The notes under the pieces are model-generated. The model was not told the origin of the DNA and ran no database searches. It was given only the letters and a program-made list of their open reading frames with translations. 64,000 nucleotides of DNA from Salegentibacter salinarum. Lineage in GTDB: Bacteria; Bacteroidota; Bacteroidia; Flavobacteriales; Flavobacteriaceae. The translations under genes and the position numbers were made by a program. Location: NCBI RefSeq assembly GCF_900168115.1, contig NZ_FUZC01000011.1:62001-126000 (forward strand), given 5' to 3'. Position 1 is the first letter of the stretch, and each line of letters starts with the position of its first letter. Shown here piece by piece: positions 42,750 to 52,261 of the stretch.

Positions 42750-43343
42750 ATGAAAAACCTACTTATTTTTAGAAACCTTAACGCAGTGTTCGGGTTAATG
42801 CTTGTTTTAGTGTCTTGTGAGCCTAATGAAGATTACGCAGCCGAAACTGAAATTACCGCAACTAATGCAATGGCCACTATCACTCCCGAAGATCTTGAAG
42901 GAGAATGGAAACTTTCTGCAATGATTACCGATACCGTTGTAGATCTTAACAGCGATGGTGTATATAATTCTAATATTCTATTGGAAACCGATTGTTTTGT
43001 AGATATGGGTGTTGTTTTTTACGCCGGTGGTGATATGACCACTACCAACTCCAGGCTGGATTTTAGAGCAGGGGTAAATAATAATGATTTTCAATGTCTT
43101 TCCGGCAGATCCGATACCGGGTTTTGGGATGTTGAAAATGAAAACGACCAGGAAAGGTTAGTGATTACCATGACTATTAACGGAGAAACCTATACGCATA
43201 AACGTATATTAGACCGAACAACCAATACATTTGCTTTTGAAATAAACAAATTAGAATCTCAACAATATTTAAACGGTAGCCCAGATGGGACCGATGCTGA
43301 GAATGTAGACGTATTATCTTTAGAATACACTAGAGTAAATTAG
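42750..43343 (+). CDS. Lipocalin-like surface or periplasmic lipoprotein
   Basis: A 197-aa product with lipoprotein signal ending in VLVSC (C23) followed by EPNEDY. The remainder starts LEGEWKLSAMITDTVVDLNSDG (about residues 52-73) and runs through alternating beta strands to a C-terminal VDVLSLEYTRVN, the pattern of the lipocalin-like domain often seen in Bacteroidota lipoproteins (a WxL-containing first strand and an aspartate-rich loop). Function unknown. It is monocistronic with its own promoter box and terminator. Confidence 0.72.
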   Translation: MKNLLIFRNLNAVFGLMLVLVSCEPNEDYAAETEITATNAMATITPEDLEGEWKLSAMITDTVVDLNSDGVYNSNILLETDCFVDMGVVFYAGGDMTTTNSRLDFRAGVNNNDFQCLSGRSDTGFWDVENENDQERLVITMTINGETYTHKRILDRTTNTFAFEINKLESQQYLNGSPDGTDAENVDVLSLEYTRVN

Positions 43344-43375
43344 CAACCTAGCCAATCTTTTTAGTGTTAGATGGA

Positions 43376-43407
43376 AAAACCTCGCAGCTTTGTCTGCGAG
43401 GTTTTTT
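43376..43407 (+). terminator. Terminator of the lipocalin-like gene
   Basis: AACCTCGCA pairs with TGCGAGGTT around GCTTTGTC, followed by a T-run. It is 33 bp after the stop and may also serve the leftward polA gene. Confidence 0.82.
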
Positions 43408-43435
43408 TATCAATTATTTAGATAATTTACATCTT

Positions 43436-43484
43436 AGATCCTGAAACAAGCTCGCCTGTCCGGACGGGCAGGTTCAGGATGACG
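43436..43484. repeat. Family A repeat with inserted palindrome
   Basis: The arms AGATCCTGAAACAAG and GGTTCAGGATGACG enclose CGCCTGTCCGGACGGGCAGG (43453-43472), a separate palindrome. Both parts look like intergenic repeat units. It lies between the lipocalin terminator and polA 3-prime end. Confidence 0.65.
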
Positions 43485-43509
43485 TAGTAAAAATTTTACA
43501 TTTTCCTTT

Positions 43510-46341
43510 CTAATGCGCTTCCAGCCAGTTATTGCCTTCTCCTAGCTCGACATCTAAAGGAACTTCAAGTTTGTAGGCATTTTCCATTTCGTATTGAATC
43601 ATTTTCTTCACTTCTTCCACTTCATCTTTATGGGCATCAAAAACCAATTCATCATGTACCTGTAGCAACATTTTGGTTTTGAATTTTCCTTCATTCAATT
43701 TTCTGTAAATATTGATCATTGCTAGTTTAATTATATCGGCAGCGCTGCCCTGGATAGGCGCGTTTACCGCATTTCTTTCGGCAGCGCCTCTAACTACGGC
43801 ATTTTGCGAATTAATATCTTTTAAATAACGCCTTCTGCCTAAAACCGTTTGCACATAGCCATTTTCCCTGGCAAAAGCCACCTGATCTGCAATGTAACCG
43901 GTGAGTTTTGGATAGGTTTTGTAATAGGTCTCTATAAGTTCTTTTGCTTCAGAACGTGATAAATTGGTTTGGTTGCTCAAGCCAAAAGCTGAAACACCAT
44001 AAATAATCCCAAAATTCACGGTTTTGGCGTTGCTTCTTTGCTCGCGGGTTACTTCATCTATATTTACATTAAAAACCTGTGCCGCAGTAGAAGCGTGAAT
44101 ATCCTTGCCTTCCTTAAAGGCTTTTATCATATTGTCTTCCTCGCTTAGCGCCGCGATAATTCTTAGTTCAATTTGAGAATAATCGGCAGCCAGTAGAATA
44201 TGATTTTCGTCTCGCGGAATAAAAGCTTTTCTTACCTGCCGGCCACGCTCGGTTCTAATCGGAATATTCTGTAGGTTCGGGTTATTGGAACTCAATCTTC
44301 CGGTTGCGGCGATAGTTTGCACATAATCAGTATGGATTCTTCCGGTAGGCTTCTGTACCTGGTTTGGCAACGAATCTACATAAGTATTTTGCAATTTTAC
44401 CAAAGCACGATACATCAAGACGTCTTCTACAATCTTGTGTTCTTTTACTAAAACCGAAAGCACATCTTCACTGGTAGAATACTGGCCGGTCTTGGTCTTT
44501 TTGGGTTTCTTCACCAGAGCCATTTTTTCAAAAAGAATAAGGCCCAGTTGTTTCGGAGAACTAATTTTAAATTCTTCGCCGGCTTCTTTATAAATTCTTT
44601 GTTCCAGTTCTTTAATATCGCTGTCCAAAGCATCAGAAAGGGATTTCAGGAAATTTTCGTCTAAATTTATGCCTTCCAGTTCCATTGCGGCTAAAACTCG
44701 AACAAGCGGAATTTCAATTTCATCAAAAAGTTTTCGGGTTTCTGCTTCTTTGAGTTCCTGCTCAAAGAATTTTTTAAGCTGAAGGGTGACATCGGCATCT
44801 TCAACGCCATATTCGGTTTGCTCTTCCAAAGGTACATCCCACATCGATTTTTGATTCTTTCCTTTTTTACCAATTAATTCTGAAATAGGCTGCGGACTGT
44901 AATTTAAATAGGTTTCGGCCAGCACATCCATATTATGACGCATATCCGGATTTATCAGGTAATGGGCGATCATCGTATCGAAAAGCCTTCCTTTTATTTC
45001 AATATTATATTTAGCTAATACTTTAATATCATATTTAAGATTTTGACCGATTTTTTCAATTTTTTCATCTTCAAAAAATGGTCTTAATTCTTCAATAAGT
45101 TCTTGTGCATTTTCACGTTCTTCTGGAAACGGCAGGTAAAAACCCTTTCCGGTTTCCCAGGAAAAAGCGATCCCAACAAGTTCAGCTTCCAGTGCGTTTA
45201 AACTCGTAGTTTCAGTATCTACACAAACGCTTGTTTGTTTCATTAAATTCTTAAGAAACAATTCCCTGCCCATTTTGGTATTCAGGCTCTGGTATACATG
45301 CGGAGTATCTTTTAATGATTTTCTCCCCCCTGTACTGGCTTCAATTTTTTCTGAATTATCACCGCCAAATAAAGAAAACTGACCTTCGCCGGCGGTTTTT
45401 GAAACTTTTTTAGCTGAAGGAGAATTGGTAACCTGGGTTTGTTGCTGGTCTTCTTCACCGCTAAATAGTTTTATAAATTGATCTCTCAACCTTCTAAATT
45501 CAAGTTCTTCAAAAATCTCCTGGACCTTTTCAGCATCTGGTTGAGAAAGTTCGTAATCTTCAGCGTGGAATCTTACATCGCAATCGGTAAGAATAGCTGC
45601 GAGTTTTTTAGAAAGAATTCCCTGTTCGGCGTGACTTTCAACTTTCTCTTTCATTTTACCCTTTAACTGGTCAGTATTAGCCAGTAATTCTTCCATACTT
45701 CCAAATTGCTTCAGGAACTTTTTAGCAGTTTTTTCACCAACCCCGGGAAGTCCGGGTATATTATCTACCGCGTCGCCCATCATACCAAGAAAATCTATCA
45801 CCTGCTCGGGACGTTCAACCCCAAATTTCTTCTGAACTTCGGGAATACCCCAAATTTCTATTCCATTACCCATTCTAGCCGGGCGGTACATAAAAATATT
45901 TTCGGTTACTAGCTGGGCAAAATCTTTATCGGGAGTCACCATAAATACCTGATAATTCTCTTTTTCGGCTTGCTGGGCAAGGGTGCCAATAATATCATCG
46001 GCTTCACAACCGGGTAATACCACCACAGGGATATGCATGGCATTTAAAATATCCTGGATAATAGGGATGGCCTGCATTATGGGTTCTGGAGTGGCATCTC
46101 TATTGGCTTTGTATTCGGAGAACATTTCGGTTCTTACCTGGCTGCCTTCTTTATCAAAACAAACCGCGAGGTGATCTGGTTTTTCCCGCCTAATAACATC
46201 AAAAAGGGAGTTCATAAAACCCATTATTGCAGATGTATCAAAACCTTTAGAATTTATCCTGGGATTTTTAATAAAAGCGTAATAACCACGAAAAATAAGT
46301 GCGTAAGCGTCTAGTAAAAATAAGCGTTTTTGAGCTGCCAT
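43510..46341 (-). CDS. polA: DNA polymerase I
   Basis: Repair and Okazaki-processing polymerase, 943 aa. The 5-prime nuclease domain occupies about residues 1-300 (LFLLDAYALIFRGYYAF; PGCEADDIIGTLA; FLGMMGDAVDNIPGLPGVGEKTA). The 3-prime exonuclease (about 350-540) keeps the DxE pair in VDTETT, the aspartate in NLKYDIKVL and the Y-x3-D in YGVEDADVTLQ, so proofreading looks intact. The polymerase palm and fingers hold LLAADYSQIELRI, RSNAKTVNFGIIYGVSAFGL and the catalytic VHDELV near the end. No fusion or truncation. Isolated leftward gene with A-rich repeat sequence downstream. Confidence 0.96.
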   Translation of the reverse strand: MAAQKRLFLLDAYALIFRGYYAFIKNPRINSKGFDTSAIMGFMNSLFDVIRREKPDHLAVCFDKEGSQVRTEMFSEYKANRDATPEPIMQAIPIIQDILNAMHIPVVVLPGCEADDIIGTLAQQAEKENYQVFMVTPDKDFAQLVTENIFMYRPARMGNGIEIWGIPEVQKKFGVERPEQVIDFLGMMGDAVDNIPGLPGVGEKTAKKFLKQFGSMEELLANTDQLKGKMKEKVESHAEQGILSKKLAAILTDCDVRFHAEDYELSQPDAEKVQEIFEELEFRRLRDQFIKLFSGEEDQQQTQVTNSPSAKKVSKTAGEGQFSLFGGDNSEKIEASTGGRKSLKDTPHVYQSLNTKMGRELFLKNLMKQTSVCVDTETTSLNALEAELVGIAFSWETGKGFYLPFPEERENAQELIEELRPFFEDEKIEKIGQNLKYDIKVLAKYNIEIKGRLFDTMIAHYLINPDMRHNMDVLAETYLNYSPQPISELIGKKGKNQKSMWDVPLEEQTEYGVEDADVTLQLKKFFEQELKEAETRKLFDEIEIPLVRVLAAMELEGINLDENFLKSLSDALDSDIKELEQRIYKEAGEEFKISSPKQLGLILFEKMALVKKPKKTKTGQYSTSEDVLSVLVKEHKIVEDVLMYRALVKLQNTYVDSLPNQVQKPTGRIHTDYVQTIAATGRLSSNNPNLQNIPIRTERGRQVRKAFIPRDENHILLAADYSQIELRIIAALSEEDNMIKAFKEGKDIHASTAAQVFNVNIDEVTREQRSNAKTVNFGIIYGVSAFGLSNQTNLSRSEAKELIETYYKTYPKLTGYIADQVAFARENGYVQTVLGRRRYLKDINSQNAVVRGAAERNAVNAPIQGSAADIIKLAMINIYRKLNEGKFKTKMLLQVHDELVFDAHKDEVEEVKKMIQYEMENAYKLEVPLDVELGEGNNWLEAH

Positions 46342-46479
46342 CTATGTTTTTTAAAGTCTATAAAACTACAAAACTTATAGCTGCATTTAAAATGCAAGTT
46401 GTAATTTTCAGAAGTTAAAAAGGGATTATAAAAACCTTATTTTTTAGCAAAAAAGATTTAAGACTTAATAAAACAGATA

Positions 46480-47409
46480 TTGAAAAAAATAGCAATAGCC
46501 ATTCACGGTGGCGCGGGGACTTTGTTGAAAGGGATAATGACGCCCGACAAAGAAATTTCCTATAAAAAAAGTTTGGAAACCGCACTTAATGCAGGTTATA
46601 AAATCCTGGAAAATAAAGGGAATGCGGTAGATGCGGTTACCGAAGCCGTGAGAATCCTGGAAGATTCTCCTTTATTCAACGCGGGAAAGGGAAGCGTTTT
46701 TACAAACGCCGGCAGCCATGAAATGGATGCATCAATTATGAACGGTGAAAATCTTGAGGCCGGCGCAGTTTCATTGATTAGCGGGATTAAAAATCCCATT
46801 TTGCTGGCAAAAAATATTATGCAAAAAAGTGAGCACGTTTTTTTAGCGGGAACAGGTGCAATGGAATATGCTAACTTATTAGGCTATAAACTGGAACCGG
46901 AAGACTATTTTTATGATGATTTCAGGTATAATCAATGGCAGGAAATTAAAGATTCTGATAATTTTCAGTTAGATCATAATGTGCAAAAAGATTCCAAATT
47001 CGGGACGGTGGGTGCCGTAGCCTGTGATTTTGAAGGTAATGTGGCTGCAGCAACTTCTACCGGGGGAATGACCAATAAAAAATTTGGAAGAATTGGGGAC
47101 AGCCCAATGATTGGCGCGGGTACTTATGCCAATAACAATACCTGTGCGGTTTCCTGCACCGGCACCGGCGAATTTTTTATTCGCGGGGTGGTTGCTTACG
47201 ATGTTTCCTGTCTTATGGAGTATAAAGGCTTAAGCTTAAAAGATGCTGCCGACGAAGTTGTTCAGAAGCGACTTATATCCATTGGGGGAGACGGCGGTTT
47301 AATTGCTGTTGATGCAAAAGGAAATATTACTACGCCTTTCAATACTGAAGGAATGTACCGCGCGAGTATAGATACCCACGGCACTCAAAAATTAGACATC
47401 TATAAGTAA
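46480..47409 (+). CDS. iaaA: Isoaspartyl peptidase / L-asparaginase (plant-type)
   Basis: N-terminal nucleophile amidohydrolase that cleaves beta-aspartyl dipeptides such as beta-Asp-Arg, the product of cyanophycinase. The precursor self-cleaves before T176 in SKFGTVGAVACD. HGGAGTLL near the start and GRIGDSPMIGAGTYA are also family signatures. Length 309 aa is normal. Start is TTG at 46480 (TTG-AAA-AAA-ATA). It converges with cphB, with only 2 bp between stops. In the local context it likely finishes cyanophycin breakdown. Confidence 0.92.
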   Translation: MKKIAIAIHGGAGTLLKGIMTPDKEISYKKSLETALNAGYKILENKGNAVDAVTEAVRILEDSPLFNAGKGSVFTNAGSHEMDASIMNGENLEAGAVSLISGIKNPILLAKNIMQKSEHVFLAGTGAMEYANLLGYKLEPEDYFYDDFRYNQWQEIKDSDNFQLDHNVQKDSKFGTVGAVACDFEGNVAAATSTGGMTNKKFGRIGDSPMIGAGTYANNNTCAVSCTGTGEFFIRGVVAYDVSCLMEYKGLSLKDAADEVVQKRLISIGGDGGLIAVDAKGNITTPFNTEGMYRASIDTHGTQKLDIYK

Positions 47410-47411
47410 GA

Positions 47412-48275
47412 TTATTCTATAAAACTTTTGGAGGAAGCCATAACTTTAACTTTCCGTTCTTTTAGATAATAACTATCCCCATCTGAAAGCACGTGGGTAA
47501 TTAGGTTAGTCATCGTTAGGGGTGTTCCGTCTTTTAACCGGGCGATATTGTTATGTTTCAGGTTCCCGGGATCAAAAATAATTACCATTCCAGAACCTAT
47601 AATATCACATTCGTTTCCGTTTTTAATTACAATTCCGGTGTCTTCAGCAAGACCAAAACCGATAAGTTGTGGAAATCGCGCAACAGCTTCAGACAACCTT
47701 CCAAAACGACCACGCTGTATAAAGTGGGTGTCAATAATGAGTTCGGGAATAAGATTCAGGCCTTCGCGCAACTTAATAGCGCCTTTAATAAACGATTCTT
47801 TGCTGCTTCCGCCGGTTATCATTTCTTTAGACATACACATAGCACCAGCGCTGGTCCCGGCTAATACAAAATCTTCTTCGTAGTAGCGTTTTACCAATAA
47901 ATCGTGAAAAAGTGTCCCTTTAATATTCCGGGTTATTTTATATTGATTTCCACCGGAAAACATCACGCAATCGGCATCCTTCAGCAAGTTTAGATTTTCT
48001 TCTGAATTTGCTTCTTCTTTTGAATCTATATAGAGATGAGATACATTATTGCAGCCTAATCTTTCAAATGCATCCATATAACTTTGTCCCACTTCATCTG
48101 GTATGCCTGAAGCGGTAGTAATTACAAGAATATTCGCACCATTTCCACCACTTTCATAAACTACCCGGGAAAGAATGCCCTGACTAATATAATCCAACCT
48201 AAAACGGTCGGCTCTATGAAAGCCTTTGTCTTCATTTCCGCCAATGGGTATTAAAGTTCCTTTAATCATATTCAT
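47412..48275 (-). CDS. cphB: Cyanophycinase
   Basis: Serine exopeptidase (S51) that releases beta-aspartyl-arginine from cyanophycin. The nucleophile is S142 in AGTSAGAMCMS; IPIGGNEDKGFHRADRFRL and MFSGGNQYKITRNI (about residues 104-118) complete the family pattern. Length 287 aa is typical, and no signal peptide is seen, so it acts inside the cell on stored granules. The ATG at 48275 or the second one two codons on are both possible starts. It is divergent from cphA, 109 bp apart, and convergent with iaaA. Confidence 0.92.
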   Translation of the reverse strand: MNMIKGTLIPIGGNEDKGFHRADRFRLDYISQGILSRVVYESGGNGANILVITTASGIPDEVGQSYMDAFERLGCNNVSHLYIDSKEEANSEENLNLLKDADCVMFSGGNQYKITRNIKGTLFHDLLVKRYYEEDFVLAGTSAGAMCMSKEMITGGSSKESFIKGAIKLREGLNLIPELIIDTHFIQRGRFGRLSEAVARFPQLIGFGLAEDTGIVIKNGNECDIIGSGMVIIFDPGNLKHNNIARLKDGTPLTMTNLITHVLSDGDSYYLKERKVKVMASSKSFIE

Positions 48276-48384
48276 TTTATAAATAGTCGTAAAAGTAACT
48301 TATATAAGTTGGGGGTCAAATATTACGTACATTTAAATGCGGCTAAATAACAGAGTTTCAGAAAAATAAATAGGTAGGTAAAAT

Positions 48385-51012
48385 ATGAAGATACGGGAAA
48401 TAAATGCTATGCGCGGCCCCAATTATTGGTCGGTTAGAAGGCATAAATTAATTGTCATGGTCCTTGATCTTGAAGATATGGAACAAAAACCAACCAATAA
48501 AGTGCCGGGTTTTAGTGAGCGCATCAAGGCGATGTTTCCAACAATGTATGAACATCGTTGCTCTGAAGGTTGCGAGGGAGGTTTTTTTATGAGGGTAGAT
48601 GATGGTACCTGGATGGGTCATGTTATAGAACATATTGCTTTAGAAATACAAACCCTGGCAGGAATGGATGTGGGTTTTGGGAGAACGCGTGGTTATGGCG
48701 AAGAAGGTGTTTACAATGTGGTTTTTAATTATTTAGAAGAAAAAGCCGGAAGATTTGCCGCAGAAAGTGCGGTGCGTATATGTGAAGCGCTTATTGCAGG
48801 AAGAACGTATAACCTGGAAGCCGATTTACAGGAAATGCGAGAACTTCGTGAGTCTGAAAGGCTAGGGCCAAGTACGGGATCTATTGTAGAGGAAGCCGCC
48901 AGTCGCGGTATTCCGTGGATTAGGCTAAACCAGTATTCGCTTTGCCAGTTAGGTTATGGGGCAAATCAGAAAAAAATTCATGCTACCGTAACCAGCCAAA
49001 CCAGCAGTATTGGTGTAGAACTGGCTTGCGATAAAGAAGATACCAAATATTTACTGGAGCAAGCCGAGGTACTAGTACCTAAAGGCAGAATTATAGAATC
49101 TGCGAAGGAACTAAAAAAGACTATTGCTACAATTGGATTTCCGTTGGTTACTAAACCAATAGATGGGAATCACGGTCGGGGCATTAGCGTAGACATCAAT
49201 TCTATGGAAGCGGCGATTAAAGGTTTTAAAGCGGCCAAAAAAATTTCTAATTCAGTAATAGTCGAGAATTTTATAACCGGAGACGATTATCGCCTTTTGG
49301 TAATAAACCATAAGCTGGTTGCCGCAGCAAAACGCACCCCGGCGCACGTGATAGGCGATGGAAAATCGAGTTTACAAGAATTGATAGATGAGGTTAACAG
49401 TGACCCACAAAGAGGCTATGGTCACGAGAAAGTACTTACCATGATTACGGTTAACGATCTTACCAAAAGTATTATTCAATCTTATGGGTATACCCTGGAG
49501 ACCATCGTAAAAAAAGGGGAACAGGTTATTTTAAAGGATACGGCAAATTTAAGCACCGGTGGAACATCAGAAGATGTAACCGATATGGTGCATCCTTCCA
49601 GTATATTTATGGCTGAAAGGATTTCAAAAATCATAGACCTGGATATTTGCGGAATAGATTTAATGACCACCGATATTAGCAAACCCCTGGAAGAAACTAA
49701 TGGTGCAGTGATAGAAGTAAACGCGGCTCCCGGTTTTAGAATGCACCTTGCTCCGTCTAAAGGAATTCCACGAAACGTGGCAGCAAATGTTGTGGATATG
49801 CTGTTTCCACCGGGAACCAGTGCCCTAATTCCAATAATAGCAGTAACCGGCACCAATGGGAAAACAACGACAACAAGACTTATTGCCCATATGCTTAAGA
49901 TGAAAGGGCACCGGGTTGGTTACACTACCAGCGATGGAGTATATATTCAAAACCGCATGCTTATGCAGGGCGACTGCACAGGGCCATCAAGCGCGGAGTT
50001 TGTACTGCGGGATCCTACCATAGATTATGCAGTTTTAGAATGTGCTCGCGGAGGTCTTTTAAGATCCGGCCTGGGTTTTCATAAATGCAATGTGGGAATT
50101 GTTACCAATGTAACGGGAGACCATTTAGGATTGAAAGGAATACACAGTATTGAACAACTGGCCCGCGTTAAGGGAGTTTTACCGGAAACCGTAACGAAAG
50201 AAGGCTATGCGATTTTAAATGCCGATGATGATTTGGTTTTTAATATGAGTAAAAGTGTAGAAAGCAATGTCGCCCTCTTTTCTATGGACGAGAATAACGT
50301 TCATATAAAAGCTCTGGCAGCGAAAGGTGGCCTGTCGGCTATTTATGAGAGTGGTTATATTACTATTTGTAAAGGCGAATGGAAATTAAGAATTATAAAA
50401 GCTGTGAATGTACCTTTAACCTTTGGGGGAAAGGCAACTTTTATGATCCAGAATGTATTACCGGCTGTGCTTGCAGCCTACGTAAGAGGTTTTAGTGTAG
50501 AAGATATCAAGGTTTCTTTAGAAACATTTATTCCGTCTCCGGGTCAAACCCCGGGAAGGCTTAATTTATTCGAATTTCAAAACTTCCAGGTATTGATAGA
50601 TTATGCGCATAATCCGGCGGGTTTAAGAGCCTTAAAAGATATGCTTGATAAAATGGAAGCTACAATAAAAGTTGGGATTATAGCCGGGGTGGGCGATCGC
50701 CGCGATGAAGATACCAAAGAAATAGGAAGTATTGCTGCAGAGATTTTTGATGAAATAATTATTAGGCAGGACAAGAATTTGCGAGGAAAATCAACCACGG
50801 ATATTAGGGAAATGCTTAAAAAAGGCATTAGAGAGAACCATCCCAATAAGAAAATTACTAATATAGATTCAGAAAAAGAAGCTATTACTTCAGCTATAGA
50901 AAATGCTAAAGATGGTTCTCTTATTGTGCTATGCAGTGATATGGTTGCCGAATCCCTGGAACTCGTGATGAAATTAAAGGAAAAAGAGGTAAAGAAACTT
51001 TATAATTTATAA
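48385..51012 (+). CDS. cphA: Cyanophycin synthetase
   Basis: Makes cyanophycin, a polymer of aspartate with arginine side groups, from Asp and Arg using two ATP-dependent steps. The N-terminal domain covers about residues 1-160, the ATP-grasp part about 170-470 (GNHGRGISVDI near 261; EVNAAPGFRMH near 444) and the Mur-ligase-like part about 480-875 with P-loop GTNGKTTT at 489-496, LECARGGLLRSGLGF, and IDYAHNPAGLRAL. Length 875 aa is usual for CphA. A hairpin terminator follows. Regulation is probably through the divergent promoters in 48276-48384. Confidence 0.95.
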   Translation: MKIREINAMRGPNYWSVRRHKLIVMVLDLEDMEQKPTNKVPGFSERIKAMFPTMYEHRCSEGCEGGFFMRVDDGTWMGHVIEHIALEIQTLAGMDVGFGRTRGYGEEGVYNVVFNYLEEKAGRFAAESAVRICEALIAGRTYNLEADLQEMRELRESERLGPSTGSIVEEAASRGIPWIRLNQYSLCQLGYGANQKKIHATVTSQTSSIGVELACDKEDTKYLLEQAEVLVPKGRIIESAKELKKTIATIGFPLVTKPIDGNHGRGISVDINSMEAAIKGFKAAKKISNSVIVENFITGDDYRLLVINHKLVAAAKRTPAHVIGDGKSSLQELIDEVNSDPQRGYGHEKVLTMITVNDLTKSIIQSYGYTLETIVKKGEQVILKDTANLSTGGTSEDVTDMVHPSSIFMAERISKIIDLDICGIDLMTTDISKPLEETNGAVIEVNAAPGFRMHLAPSKGIPRNVAANVVDMLFPPGTSALIPIIAVTGTNGKTTTTRLIAHMLKMKGHRVGYTTSDGVYIQNRMLMQGDCTGPSSAEFVLRDPTIDYAVLECARGGLLRSGLGFHKCNVGIVTNVTGDHLGLKGIHSIEQLARVKGVLPETVTKEGYAILNADDDLVFNMSKSVESNVALFSMDENNVHIKALAAKGGLSAIYESGYITICKGEWKLRIIKAVNVPLTFGGKATFMIQNVLPAVLAAYVRGFSVEDIKVSLETFIPSPGQTPGRLNLFEFQNFQVLIDYAHNPAGLRALKDMLDKMEATIKVGIIAGVGDRRDEDTKEIGSIAAEIFDEIIIRQDKNLRGKSTTDIREMLKKGIRENHPNKKITNIDSEKEAITSAIENAKDGSLIVLCSDMVAESLELVMKLKEKEVKKLYNL

Positions 51013-51019
51013 ATAAGTA

Positions 51020-51063
51020 AAACCTTAAATTCCAATGCAAAACTGTATTAGAATTTAAGGTTT
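51020..51063. terminator. Bidirectional terminator after cphA
   Basis: AAACCTTAAATTC (51020-51032) pairs exactly with GAATTTAAGGTTT (51051-51063) across an 18-base loop. It lies between the convergent cphA and the glycosylasparaginase-like gene. Confidence 0.82.
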
Positions 51064-51080
51064 AAAAATGGGATGATTCC

Positions 51081-52058
51081 TTATTGAGAAATGTAAGATT
51101 TACTGGTGGTATTTATGTTTTTACTGTCCTGATATTTAACATACGAAAAGCCTTCGTGAATGCAATAAGAACCTATTTCTCCGTTTTTATGTAGAGCTAT
51201 AAATGCAGCTTGAAAATCTTTGTAATTTGGGTTTTGTTTAATAATTCGCTGCACGGCTATTTCACAGGCTTCCTGCGGACTTTTACCCTGTCGCATTAAT
51301 TCAACAATTAGAAAGCTCCCAACACTTTTCAAAATTACTTCGCCCATTCCCGTGGCAACAGCCCCGCCAATTTCGTTATCCAGGTATAAGCCGGCACCGA
51401 TTATGGGGGAATCGCCTACGCGACCATTCATTTTGTAAGCAAGGCCAGAGGTAGTGCAGGCACCGGCAATATCGCCCCTGTCGTCCAGGCAAAGCATTCC
51501 TATGGTATCGTGATTTTCTATGTTAATAACGGGTTTGTATTCTTTATCTATCAGCCATTCTTTCCAGGCTTTTTCCGATTCTTCAGTAAGCAGGTTTTTT
51601 CGCTGAAATCCTTGCTGAATGGCAAATTGTAAAGCGCCTTCCCCCGCAAGCATGACGTGAGGAGTTTCTTCCATAACCTTCCTGGCTACTGAAACCGGGT
51701 GTTCAATTTCCTTTAAATAGACTACGCTGCCGCAGTCTCCGGAAGGAGCCATAATACAAGCATCTAAAGTTACATTGCCATCACGATCTGGTGCGCCGCC
51801 ATTTCCAACCGTAGTATTTTTAAGATTAGCTTCTTCAATTCTAACACCTTGTTCTACGGCATCTAAAGCTGAAGTTCCTTTATAAAGAAGTTCGCCTGCA
51901 GTTTTACTGGCTTCGTGAAAATTCCAGGTGGCGATACAAATTGGTGTAGGCTTTTGCTCCTTTCTAAATGTTGCGGCGTTTAAATTTAAGTTTCCGGGGA
52001 GGAGCCCTACGCCTGCTCCCGCAATTCCGGCAGCTTTTATAAAATTTCTTCGTTTCAT
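51081..52058 (-). CDS. N4-(beta-N-acetylglucosaminyl)-asparaginase-like Ntn hydrolase with Tat-type signal
   Basis: Second N-terminal nucleophile asparaginase in the cluster. MKRRNFIKAAGIAGAGVGLL is a twin-arginine-like signal (RRNFIK), so the mature enzyme is probably exported. The auto-cleavage site is before T185 in ENHDTIGMLCLD, as in glycosylasparaginase (HDT). Other segments, GGAPDRDGNVTLDACIM and GAVATGMGEV, fit. Length 325 aa. It could cleave Asn-linked sugar amides or beta-aspartyl peptides outside the cytoplasm. Its place beside cphA suggests a link to beta-aspartyl compounds but does not prove it. Confidence 0.85.
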   Translation of the reverse strand: MKRRNFIKAAGIAGAGVGLLPGNLNLNAATFRKEQKPTPICIATWNFHEASKTAGELLYKGTSALDAVEQGVRIEEANLKNTTVGNGGAPDRDGNVTLDACIMAPSGDCGSVVYLKEIEHPVSVARKVMEETPHVMLAGEGALQFAIQQGFQRKNLLTEESEKAWKEWLIDKEYKPVINIENHDTIGMLCLDDRGDIAGACTTSGLAYKMNGRVGDSPIIGAGLYLDNEIGGAVATGMGEVILKSVGSFLIVELMRQGKSPQEACEIAVQRIIKQNPNYKDFQAAFIALHKNGEIGSYCIHEGFSYVKYQDSKNINTTSKSYISQ

Positions 52059-52261
52059 ATAAAATAGGTTTCAATTGAAAAAGCTGTGAAAAATACTTCT
52101 TATTGCCGGTATAGTCAAATTTTATAGCTGAACGACGTTTCTGGCACTATTTAGGAATAGAATTCCAGGGTTTTTATAACTAAGACAGGCGTTAAATTAA
52201 ACCTAAACGAAATTTATAAAGTAATGATTAAAAGTATATTCGCAAAAATTTAAGAGTACTC

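Noticed and set aside
47548-47883. Two overlapping + strand frames opposite cphB
   Set aside because: Both lie wholly inside a strongly supported cyanophycinase gene and have no recognisable protein features.
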